From the NCBI GenBank assembly GCA_014238625.1, contig JABAAS010000049.1, positions 1-8,744 on the forward strand: 8,744 nucleotides of DNA, given 5' to 3'. The stretch is from Alphaproteobacteria bacterium (GTDB lineage Bacteria; Pseudomonadota; Alphaproteobacteria; JABAAW01). The position numbers and the translations under genes are program-made. Below are positions 1 to 5,118 of this stretch, piece by piece (position 1 is the stretch's first letter; every line of letters starts with the position of its first letter). Under the pieces are notes generated by a model. It saw only the letters and a program-made list of their open reading frames with translations, was not told where the DNA came from and did not search any database.

Positions 1-1483
1 GCGCGTCTATGGGCAAGACACCGACAAACGATGAGACGACTTTGTCTTGTGAGTATCGAACGCCTTCGTCTGTTCTTATTGGTTTTTCTGCGGTACCTGT
101 TTTACCGCCCAGGGCGTAGCCATCGACAGCGGCTCTAGCGCCGGTGCCTTTTTGTATATTGAGGAACAGCAATCGCCTTAAATCGCGTATGGTTTCAGGC
201 GAGATTACGCGAGCGAGCTTTTCTTCTTCGCGCTCTGAGCGCTTGATTATGCTAGGGGCGCGCACGATACCATCGCTGACGAGGCCGGCTACGGCGGAGG
301 CAAGATGTAGTGGACTAACGGCTATTCCGTGTCCAAAACCTATGGTCATGGCACGCAGCTCTGCGGAGCCGTGCGAGAGTATTGGCTTGCTTTTACCCTC
401 GAAGGCTAGTGGCAAAACGTCGAGCATTGCGAATTTTTTCAAAAAGTCCTGCTGTCGCTCGGCGCCTAGGTCGCGCGAGATCATGGCAGCCCCGATGTTT
501 GAGGAATGGACAAAGACTTCTTCGAGACTGAGCGGTCGTTCGCTTTGCTTTATGTCGGATATTTTTTTGTTAGAGAAAACTATAGGCTCTCGCACATCGA
601 AGCTACTATCGAAGTCTGCGACTCCACTTTCCAATGCCATTGCCATGGTGAGTATTTTAAAGATCGAACCTAGCTCGTAGTTTCCTTGCACGACGCAGTT
701 AAAATACTGGTTATGAGTAATTTTTGCTGGCAGATGGGGATCGAAACTCGGCAAGGAGACGAGGGCGAGTATTTCTGCATTTGTAGCGTCTAGTATTACG
801 CCACAGGCTGCACGAGCATTAAACTTTTCAAAAGCCTCTTGCAATGCTTTGCGCAGGATATGCTGTAGCAGCTCATCGATGGTCAGAGTTATGGGACGTT
901 GGTCTCGTTGCAAGCGCGAGTTTTGACTAAGCTCGATACCGCTCTGCCCGACATTATCGATATTTACGAAACCTACGGCATGAGCGAACAAATCGCCGTG
1001 CGGATAGAGACGCGTTGGACGAGAAATGAGATGAATTCCTGGTATTCCCAAACTTCGCACAGCAAAGGCTTCGGTCGGCAAGATTCGCTGTAAGATGGGG
1101 AATCTTCCTCCTCGCTCCAGACGCGCGAGCAACTGCTGCTCGTGTAGTTGTGGCAAGCTCTGAACTAACCTCCGCGCAGCATCGGCTAGGTCTACATCTG
1201 CTTTGCGCATTAGGGGTACATCTGCATTCAGGCTAGAGACTTGCAGGTCTGAGGCGAGTAGCGCACCATTGCGCTCAAGAATATCGGCACGAACTTGGAA
1301 TAGTTTAGAGTAGCCCGTAACCTGCCTAGCGGGATCGAGATTAGATTCTTTAAGAGGTATAGCTATGAGACGGAAGCTCATTACGGCGAACAGCAACAAC
1401 ATACCTAAGCCCAATAGGCATAGGCGCATGCGGCTTTCGCGCATACGACGCCAGTATCTTTGCTCTTTGCTCTCTTTAGTCAT
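1..1483 (-). CDS. ftsI: FtsI / PBP3 peptidoglycan transpeptidase (division-specific), 3' end cut by the window edge
   Basis: Class B penicillin-binding protein that cross-links septal peptidoglycan in the periplasm as part of the divisome with FtsW. I translated 494 codons by hand from the minus strand; the frame stays open to the left edge. Visible in order: a basic cytoplasmic N-terminus (1-20), one membrane anchor (about 21-40), the start of the pedestal domain with RADILERNGALLAS (65-78), then the transpeptidase domain. The catalytic serine motif SIFK is at 273-276, SSN (SxN) at 327-329 and KTGTA at 461-465, so all three active-site motifs are intact. The serine context is YELGSIFK, where many relatives have YEPGSTFK. 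The ATG at 1483 overlaps the ftsL stop as ATGA, and no clear Shine-Dalgarno is seen, which suggests translational coupling. Only the C-terminal part, probably some tens of residues, is missing. Identification is very secure. Confidence 0.96.
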   Translation of the reverse strand, partial: MTKESKEQRYWRRMRESRMRLCLLGLGMLLLFAVMSFRLIAIPLKESNLDPARQVTGYSKLFQVRADILERNGALLASDLQVSSLNADVPLMRKADVDLADAARRLVQSLPQLHEQQLLARLERGGRFPILQRILPTEAFAVRSLGIPGIHLISRPTRLYPHGDLFAHAVGFVNIDNVGQSGIELSQNSRLQRDQRPITLTIDELLQHILRKALQEAFEKFNARAACGVILDATNAEILALVSLPSFDPHLPAKITHNQYFNCVVQGNYELGSIFKILTMAMALESGVADFDSSFDVREPIVFSNKKISDIKQSERPLSLEEVFVHSSNIGAAMISRDLGAERQQDFLKKFAMLDVLPLAFEGKSKPILSHGSAELRAMTIGFGHGIAVSPLHLASAVAGLVSDGIVRAPSIIKRSEREEEKLARVISPETIRDLRRLLFLNIQKGTGARAAVDGYALGGKTGTAEKPIRTDEGVRYSQDKVVSSFVGVLPIDA

Positions 1484-1830
1484 TTTATGGTTTCGTAGCT
1501 TAGCGCTGCCTCACGAGCATTTTTTGGTTCTTCGGCGGCGCGCATTTCCTCTGATCTATCTTGCGCTTCGAGCACGCGCACTTGTCGAGTTTTAGCGACT
1601 CGCAAACTTGGCAGGAATCGCTCGGCTAAATTTTCCAGTCGCGAGATACGCGTTATGTTTGCGTAATCTACTCGCAACACGGCGATACGCGATTTTTCAT
1701 TGGCAATAGTGTCCTGCAGACGCTGCACTTCTACGCGCAGCTGGCGCAGATTACTATTATTCTGCAAGGCAAAAGCGAGCGTCAGCAATAGAGCGAAGGA
1801 TACTAGCAAAGTCGCGGTGTTTCTCATCAT
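1480..1830 (-). CDS. ftsL: FtsL cell division protein
   Basis: Small bitopic divisome protein that, in the known family, forms a periplasmic coiled-coil complex with FtsB and FtsQ and activates FtsWI. The product has 116 residues: a short N-terminus, one membrane segment at about 5-22 (TATLLVSFALLLTLAFAL), then a heptad-like region (about 27-58) rich in L, V, R and E. The block RISRLENLAERFLP (61-74) resembles the segment following the coiled coil in alphaproteobacterial FtsL. It starts with ATG at 1830 inside an ATGA overlap with the rsmH stop and ends in an ATGA overlap with ftsI. A second ATG directly follows the first, so the start could be one codon later. FtsL is poorly conserved, so position between rsmH and ftsI carries much of the call. 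Confidence 0.88.
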   Translation of the reverse strand: MMRNTATLLVSFALLLTLAFALQNNSNLRQLRVEVQRLQDTIANEKSRIAVLRVDYANITRISRLENLAERFLPSLRVAKTRQVRVLEAQDRSEEMRAAEEPKNAREAALSYETIK

Positions 1831-3113
1831 GCTACTAATTTTGTTGCAAGCAATTTTGTTGCAAGCAATTTCGTTGCAAGCAGTTTTGCTGCAAGTTTAG
1901 ACGAGTACTCGTTTTTTTTACTGCTGGCACATTTCTCGACCGCTCGTAGCTTCGCACTACGCGCACGCGGGTTTTCGAGTATTTCGCGAGGGAGAGGTCT
2001 TTGCAGACGAGGGGGTAGACAACGATAGCCAGCCAATTCAGACAGACTTGGTTCAGATACACTTGGTTCAGATACACTTGGTTCAGATAGACTTGGTTCA
2101 GATACATTTGGTTCAGACACACTATCCCGCAAACTTGGATGATGACGCGATATTGTTGGCTCGTAGCTACTGCGTCCAGTCCATAACGAAAACTGCCTTT
2201 TGACGATACGATCTTCGAGCGAGTGGAATGAAATAGCCACGATGCGCCCTTTATCTTTGAGCAATTTATCTGCTTGTCGCAAACCCTCTTCGATCTGCTC
2301 TAGCTCGTTGTTTACCGCGATTCTTATTGCCATAAATGCGAGCGTTGCGCTGTCTTTTTTATTTTTTGCTCGAGTTTTTTTCCCTCTGCTTTTCAGCGCG
2401 GACGCGCCAGTTGAGTTTTTGCTCTTCGTTCTGCGCATCGTTGAGCGAGTATTTTTTCGCACGAGCTCTGCGAGTTCTTGAGTATCTTGCGGCAAGCAAC
2501 CATCTTCACGAGCCTTGAGCAAAGCTCTTGCTAGTTTTCGCGCCTTTGGCTCGCCGCATTGACGAAATTGCTCTACCAACCTTGCCTCCGAGACATTTTG
2601 CAGAAACTCTAATGCGCTTTCTCTAGGAGCAACTTCTCCCTCACTTGCGCCCTGCTGCGCCATCCGCATATCGAGCGGCCCTTTGCGCTGGAAAGAGAAT
2701 CCGCGTTCAGGGTTATCGAGCTGCGCTGAAGAAATACCATAATCGAACAAGACCCCGTCGAGGGCGTGAATACCGCGTGCTGCGAGCAGTTCACTTGCGC
2801 TTGCGAAGAATCCTTGGGCTATGGCGAAACGCTCTGCGCGCTCTTGGAAGAAGGGATTAGCGTTAGCGTATGCTATTGCCTCGTGGTCGCAATCGATAGC
2901 AAAGACTCGGCAAGAGGTTTGCGTTAGTAGAGCGCGCGTATGTCCTCCGCGCCCGAAAGTAGCGTCGAGCACCAGCCCGTCGCCAAGCGGAGCGAATAGC
3001 TCTACGACCTCCTGCGTCATGACGCTTGCATGCTTATCGCTTGCATGCTGGTTGCTTGCAAGGGAGTAGCTTAGACTGCTTGGCGCTTTATTTTCCGCAT
3101 AATTTTTTTGCAT
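1827..3113 (-). CDS. rsmH: RsmH (MraW) 16S rRNA m4C1402 methyltransferase, enlarged by repeats
   Basis: S-adenosylmethionine-dependent methyltransferase that makes N4-methylcytidine at 16S position 1402. Motifs: SVMTQEVVELFAP (30-42), AdoMet loop DATFGRGGHT (50-59), DYGISSAQLD (124-133), ERGFSF (136-141), GPLDMRM (145-151), AIRIAVNNEL (262-271), GRIVAISFHSLEDRIVK (289-305) and NPRARSAKLRAVEK (381-394). The catalytic core is intact. The protein has 428 residues, whereas most relatives have about 300-330. The excess lies in four places: an N-terminal extension with S-x-x-H-A repeats (about 20-30), a Lys/Arg/Ser-rich insert (about 224-254), six S-x-S-E-P pentads (331-360), and a C-terminal tail of LLATK pentads (about 407-428). 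The ATG at 3113 is chosen because the next Met (32) lies inside the first conserved motif; an AAGGGA stretch lies a little far upstream. The gap from mraZ is 27 bp. Confidence 0.96.
   Translation of the reverse strand: MQKNYAENKAPSSLSYSLASNQHASDKHASVMTQEVVELFAPLGDGLVLDATFGRGGHTRALLTQTSCRVFAIDCDHEAIAYANANPFFQERAERFAIAQGFFASASELLAARGIHALDGVLFDYGISSAQLDNPERGFSFQRKGPLDMRMAQQGASEGEVAPRESALEFLQNVSEARLVEQFRQCGEPKARKLARALLKAREDGCLPQDTQELAELVRKNTRSTMRRTKSKNSTGASALKSRGKKTRAKNKKDSATLAFMAIRIAVNNELEQIEEGLRQADKLLKDKGRIVAISFHSLEDRIVKRQFSLWTGRSSYEPTISRHHPSLRDSVSEPNVSEPSLSEPSVSEPSVSEPSLSELAGYRCLPPRLQRPLPREILENPRARSAKLRAVEKCASSKKNEYSSKLAAKLLATKLLATKLLATKLVA
1837..1896. repeat. 15-bp tandem repeat at the 3' end of rsmH (4 copies)
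   Basis: Four head-to-tail units of the AATTTTGTTGCAAGC type (1837-1851, 1852-1866, 1867-1881, 1882-1896). The first two are identical and the others carry one to three changes. They encode the LLATK pentads of the RsmH tail, past the last conserved motif. Confidence 0.9.
2032..2121. repeat. 15-bp tandem repeat within rsmH (about 6 copies)
   Basis: Units of the CTTGGTTCAGATACA type run from 2047 to 2121 (five good copies), preceded by one diverged copy (2032-2046). They encode S-x-S-E-P pentads placed between the catalytic core and the final NPRARSAKLR motif of RsmH. Copies 1, 2 and 4 are identical, so copy number may vary between strains. Confidence 0.93.
3024..3068. repeat. 15-bp tandem repeat at the 5' end of rsmH (3 copies)
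   Basis: Units start with GCTTGCA at 3024, 3039 and 3054. The first two agree at 12 of 15 positions and the third is decayed. They encode the S-x-x-H-A pentads just before the first conserved RsmH motif. Confidence 0.75.
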
Positions 3114-3140
3114 AATTTCTCTTGTCCCTTATGAGTTTTG

Positions 3141-3800
3141 TCAGCTCGGACGAGGTGGCGAGGCTGTAGGCACGACTGGCGGCGAGGCTGAAGGCGAGAC
3201 TGGTGATGAGGCTGAAGGCGAGGCTGGCAAGGGTATTGGCAGAGGTGCTATGCTGCGGCGCGAGCGTTCTTTGTACCAGCGTTGATGACTGCTTTCGCTA
3301 AAGATTACGAAGCGGCGAGCGAATCCCACGAACACGGCGGTATTTGCTATACCGATACCGTCGAGGAAGTCTTTAGGTAGCAATATCCGCCCATTACCAT
3401 CGAGTGCTATTCGTCTAGCGGCGGAGACGATTTGCGCCATCAAGTTATCCTCCTCGTCTGAGAACATTGCTGCGGAGCTTTCTATCTCGCGGCAAATCTG
3501 CTGGAAATGAGCTGGCGACAAAGCCTCGAGACGCCCACCGCGCGGTGATGGAAAGGCGTAGATGGCATTTTCGCTACTCTCAAAGCTCTGCCCATTACCT
3601 TTGCTCTGTCCATTACCTTTAGGCAGACCTTTCTTCGCAGCCTGTTTTTTAACCGCACTGCCTTTATCGAGACTATCTTTATCGAGACTATCTTTATCAA
3701 GACTATCGCCAAAAGATTCGCACAAGTTTTGACGAAACTCTGCGGGCAGGGATACGCGCCCCTTAGCGTCGAGTCGATTCCTGTAAGTACCGCTAAACAT
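3141..3800 (-). CDS. mraZ: MraZ transcriptional regulator of the dcw cluster, enlarged by repeats
   Basis: DNA-binding regulator with two SpoVT/AbrB-like halves that, in studied bacteria, forms rings and binds repeated boxes in its own promoter to control the dcw operon. The N-terminal half begins MFSGTYRNRLDAKGRVSLPA, with the signature DAKGR at 11-15; the second half has DGNGR at 134-138 followed by ILLPKDFLDGIGI. Both DNA-contacting signatures are present. The length is 219 residues, against roughly 140-160 in most relatives. The surplus is repeat-derived: three DSLDK units (32-46) and two GNGQSK-type units (62-72) in the linker of the first half, and a Pro/Ala/Ser tail of 8-residue units (about 193-217). 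It is the first gene of the minus-strand dcw block and starts with ATG; only a weak AGG precedes it. A candidate operator/promoter lies about 160-210 bp upstream. Confidence 0.95.
   Translation of the reverse strand: MFSGTYRNRLDAKGRVSLPAEFRQNLCESFGDSLDKDSLDKDSLDKGSAVKKQAAKKGLPKGNGQSKGNGQSFESSENAIYAFPSPRGGRLEALSPAHFQQICREIESSAAMFSDEEDNLMAQIVSAARRIALDGNGRILLPKDFLDGIGIANTAVFVGFARRFVIFSESSHQRWYKERSRRSIAPLPIPLPASPSASSPVSPSASPPVVPTASPPRPS
3157..3228. repeat. 24-bp tandem repeat at the 3' end of mraZ (3 copies)
   Basis: Units at 3157-3180, 3181-3204 and 3205-3228, each built on GAGGCTG and ending ACTGG or GCTGG, encode the 8-residue Pro/Ala/Ser units of the MraZ tail. They lie after the second AbrB-like half and so outside the folded core. 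Confidence 0.8.
3585..3620. repeat. 18-bp duplication in mraZ (2 copies)
   Basis: GCTCTGCCCATTACCTTT (3585-3602) is followed by a copy with one change (3603-3620). It encodes the doubled GNGQSK segment of MraZ. Confidence 0.9.
3662..3706. repeat. 15-bp tandem repeat in mraZ (3 copies)
   Basis: CTTTATCGAGACTAT at 3662-3676 and 3677-3691 is repeated exactly, and 3692-3706 has a single change. It encodes three DSLDK units in the linker of the first MraZ half. Confidence 0.93.
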
Positions 3801-3892
3801 AAGTCTGCCTAGTGCTACTTTGCGCCGATGGGCTGAGGGAGGACATTAGAGGAGAACATTAGAATTGAGAATTGGCTTTAGTTAAGTCTCAC

Positions 3893-3916
3893 TTGTCTGC
3901 GAGTTTGTCTGCGAGT
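3893..3916. repeat. 12-bp duplication in the mraZ leader (2 copies)
   Basis: TTGTCTGCGAGT occurs twice in direct succession (3893-3904, 3905-3916) in untranslated DNA between the candidate operator and mraZ. Confidence 0.85.
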
Positions 3917-3956
3917 TTCACTACCATCACGATTAACGGCATTCGGCAACATATTA

Positions 3957-4001
3957 ACCACTTTTAGACACTTTATACCATATTATGGGATTACATACCA
4001 C
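3957..4001 (-). promoter_or_regulatory. Candidate MraZ box array (operator) upstream of mraZ
   Basis: On the minus strand the pentamers GTGGT (4001-3997), ATGGT (3981-3977), GTGTC (3971-3967) and GTGGT (3961-3957) start 20, 10 and 10 bp apart, so all fall on the same helical face. The last two extend to AAAGTGT, a 3-nt spacer, then AAAGTGG. Known MraZ operators are tandem TGGGN or AAAGTG-type boxes with a 10-bp period in front of mraZ. The array flanks and overlaps the candidate -10 element, which would fit repression. Spacing and sequence are directly visible; binding by MraZ is inferred. Confidence 0.5.
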
Positions 4002-4009
4002 TTTTGCAA
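3982..4009 (-). promoter_or_regulatory. Candidate promoter of the mraZ-rsmH-ftsL-ftsI operon
   Basis: Read on the minus strand, TTGCAA (4009-4004) and CATAAT (3987-3982) are separated by 16 bp and match the sigma-70 consensus at 4/6 and 5/6 positions. A competing pair is TTGACC (4020-4015) with TGTAAT at a 19-bp spacing. Both would give an mraZ leader of about 180 nt. This rests on pattern matching only, since promoters in this group are often weakly conserved. It is supported by its position at the head of the cluster and by its overlap with the phased repeats. Confidence 0.4.
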
Positions 4010-4235
4010 AATAAGGTCAAGCAGACAAGTTGCGGTCAGGCAACAAGCTCGCCGAGACAAATTTTATGCGAAGTTATGCGTTCAAAATTATTGCCGAAAG
4101 ACTATTGCCAAAATTGCGACAAAAACCTATTTTGCAATAATCTAAATTTGAGGTTAGGCTATTACCGAGCACTAGCTATGTTTAGCCCTAGCAACCAGCA
4201 ACCAACAAACATCAGCGAACGAGTTGTATAATTCC

Positions 4236-4328
4236 ATGAAAAGTTTCGGTTTTGCCCTCCTCCTGTTAATTCTTTCTGCGCTTGCGCTATTCTGGACTTT
4301 TTTCCCGCCGAGCTCTTTTCCCTCGTGA
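4236..4328 (+). CDS. Small hydrophobic ORF (30 aa) overlapping the trpF start; function unknown
   Basis: An ATG at 4236 opens a 30-codon frame that starts MKSFGFALLLLILSALALFW, then has a short Pro/Ser/Phe-rich tail. This is one predicted membrane helix (about 4-22) after a single Lys. Its TGA (4326-4328) overlaps the GTG of trpF as GTGA, the arrangement expected for coupled genes. I do not recognise the peptide. In many alphaproteobacteria a small LapA-type (DUF1049) membrane protein gene sits just before trpF, so a shortened relative of it is conceivable, but the motifs that would prove this are absent. Against it being real: no Shine-Dalgarno is visible, and TATAAT ends only 3 bp before the ATG, which would place a transcription start inside it. 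It may be a real small protein, a coupling leader, or chance. Confidence 0.35.
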   Translation: MKSFGFALLLLILSALALFWTFFPPSSFPS

Positions 4329-5044
4329 GCTTGTCAGCTTCTTGCGGAGCGTTACGCCCGCGGGTCAAGGTCTGTGGCATCACGAACGAGGAAGACGCGA
4401 GAGCTAGCGTAGCATTAGGTGCTGGCATGCTTGGCATCATTTTCGCGAAGAACTCGCCGCGTTACCTCTGCCCGCTTGAAGCGCAAAAGTTAGTATCGCA
4501 ATGTCCGGCTTCCTTTTGCTTTGTCGGAGTTTTTGTTGATGAGGATGCCGAGCGAGTGCGCGAAATAGCCTCTTTCGTTGGTTTACGGAAACTGCAGTTT
4601 CAAGGAGAGGAATCTCCCGCCTACTGCGATTCTTTCTCGCTATCGGTTATCAAAGCTTTCCGCGTAGATAGGGATTTCGTGCTGGCGGCGAGGGGTGGAG
4701 TGGATGAAAGTCCAGCAGGAGCTTTTCCTCAGCATTACGAGCGAGTATCCGCCCACCTATTCGACAGCAAATCATCACAAACACGAGGAGGCAGTGGCGA
4801 GACTTTCGATTGGCGACTTTTGAAGTTGCTCGAAGACGGGGAGAACGGCAAGCAGCAGCGCATTAAACCTTGGATACTCGCAGGCGGTATTAATGCGGAT
4901 AATGTCGAACGAGCCATCACAATAGTGCAACCTGATGCGCTCGATCTTGCAAGCGCGCTTGCCAAAGATGACAACCCGCGTGAGAAGGACAAGCTCAAGA
5001 TGGAGCGATTTTTTCGTGCTATTGATGTAGCGATGGCGAAATGA
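4325..5044 (+). CDS. trpF: Phosphoribosylanthranilate isomerase (TrpF)
   Basis: Cytosolic (beta/alpha)8-barrel enzyme of tryptophan synthesis that isomerises N-(5'-phosphoribosyl)anthranilate to CdRP. The catalytic cysteine lies in VKVCGIT (14-20, C17) and the general acid aspartate in LFDS (D147). Also visible are GIIFAKNSPR (37-46), VGVFVD (67-72), LQFQGEE (90-96, where the family usually has QLHG), VIKAFRV (108-114), GGSGETFDW (155-163) and ILAGGINADNV (184-194). The C-terminal motif, normally close to DVSSGVE and part of the phosphate site, reads DLASALA (207-213), followed by an aligned EKDKLKMERFF. The length of 239 is slightly above the usual 205-225. The start is GTG, about 13 codons before the first beta strand, overlapping the small ORF. 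trpB/trpA, common neighbours in alphaproteobacteria, do not follow; mutM does, after 74 bp. Probably active, with the altered motif a caveat. Confidence 0.92.
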   Translation: MSLSASCGALRPRVKVCGITNEEDARASVALGAGMLGIIFAKNSPRYLCPLEAQKLVSQCPASFCFVGVFVDEDAERVREIASFVGLRKLQFQGEESPAYCDSFSLSVIKAFRVDRDFVLAARGGVDESPAGAFPQHYERVSAHLFDSKSSQTRGGSGETFDWRLLKLLEDGENGKQQRIKPWILAGGINADNVERAITIVQPDALDLASALAKDDNPREKDKLKMERFFRAIDVAMAK

Positions 5045-5060
5045 AATAGTGCTCCTCAAA

Positions 5061-5105
5061 AGGATTTTGCTCCAAAATATTTTTCTCTAATATATTTTGC
5101 TTAAA
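5061..5105. repeat. Degenerate 15-bp tandem repeat between trpF and mutM
   Basis: Three 15-bp units (5061-5075, 5076-5090, 5091-5105) align without gaps at 10-11 of 15 positions, sharing a TTTT core followed by C-T and A-A. The array ends 13 bp before the mutM ATG, so it forms most of the mutM leader. The copies are old and diverged, so this call is weaker than the others. Confidence 0.5.
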
Positions 5106-5118
5106 GATATAGACCGCT

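Larger units (their letters stand above)
3801..4235. other. Divergent gene-free region between mraZ and the small ORF / trpF
   Basis: These 435 bp hold no convincing gene. On the mraZ side are the long leader, the MraZ-box-like array and the candidate promoter. The leader contains small direct repeats: a 13-bp spaced ACATTAGA pair (3843 and 3856) and the 12-bp pair at 3893-3916. On the trpF side, TATAAT occurs at 4227-4232 but without a recognisable -35 at normal spacing. Just before it is a short run of 7-bp AGCAACC-like repeats (about 4189-4206). I found no tRNA, RNase P RNA signature or strong intrinsic terminator. Confidence 0.6.

Noticed and set aside
144..680. 178-codon plus-strand frame
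   Set aside because: It lies opposite ftsI, whose translation contains all transpeptidase motifs; this is an antisense shadow.
1835..2122. 95-codon minus-strand frame with YLNQV repeats
   Set aside because: Another frame through the rsmH 15-bp arrays; the rsmH frame carries the conserved motifs on both sides.
1837..3706. CRISPR array explanation for the repeats
   Set aside because: Units are 12-24 bp, directly abutting without spacers, and mostly in coding frame, so they are tandem duplications.
4004..4231. 75-codon open frame on the plus strand in the divergent region
   Set aside because: It starts at TTG, has no Shine-Dalgarno, no recognisable motif or membrane profile, and overlaps the likely mraZ promoter. 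Two shorter ATG frames (4066 and 4179) are equally unconvincing.
3801..4235. Possible RNA gene such as RNase P RNA or a tRNA in the divergent region
   Set aside because: I could not find conserved RNase P sequence blocks, a CCA-ended cloverleaf or a strong stem on either strand.
4162..4440. 92-codon minus-strand frame across the trpF start
   Set aside because: It is opposite the conserved VKVCGIT region of trpF and has no support of its own.
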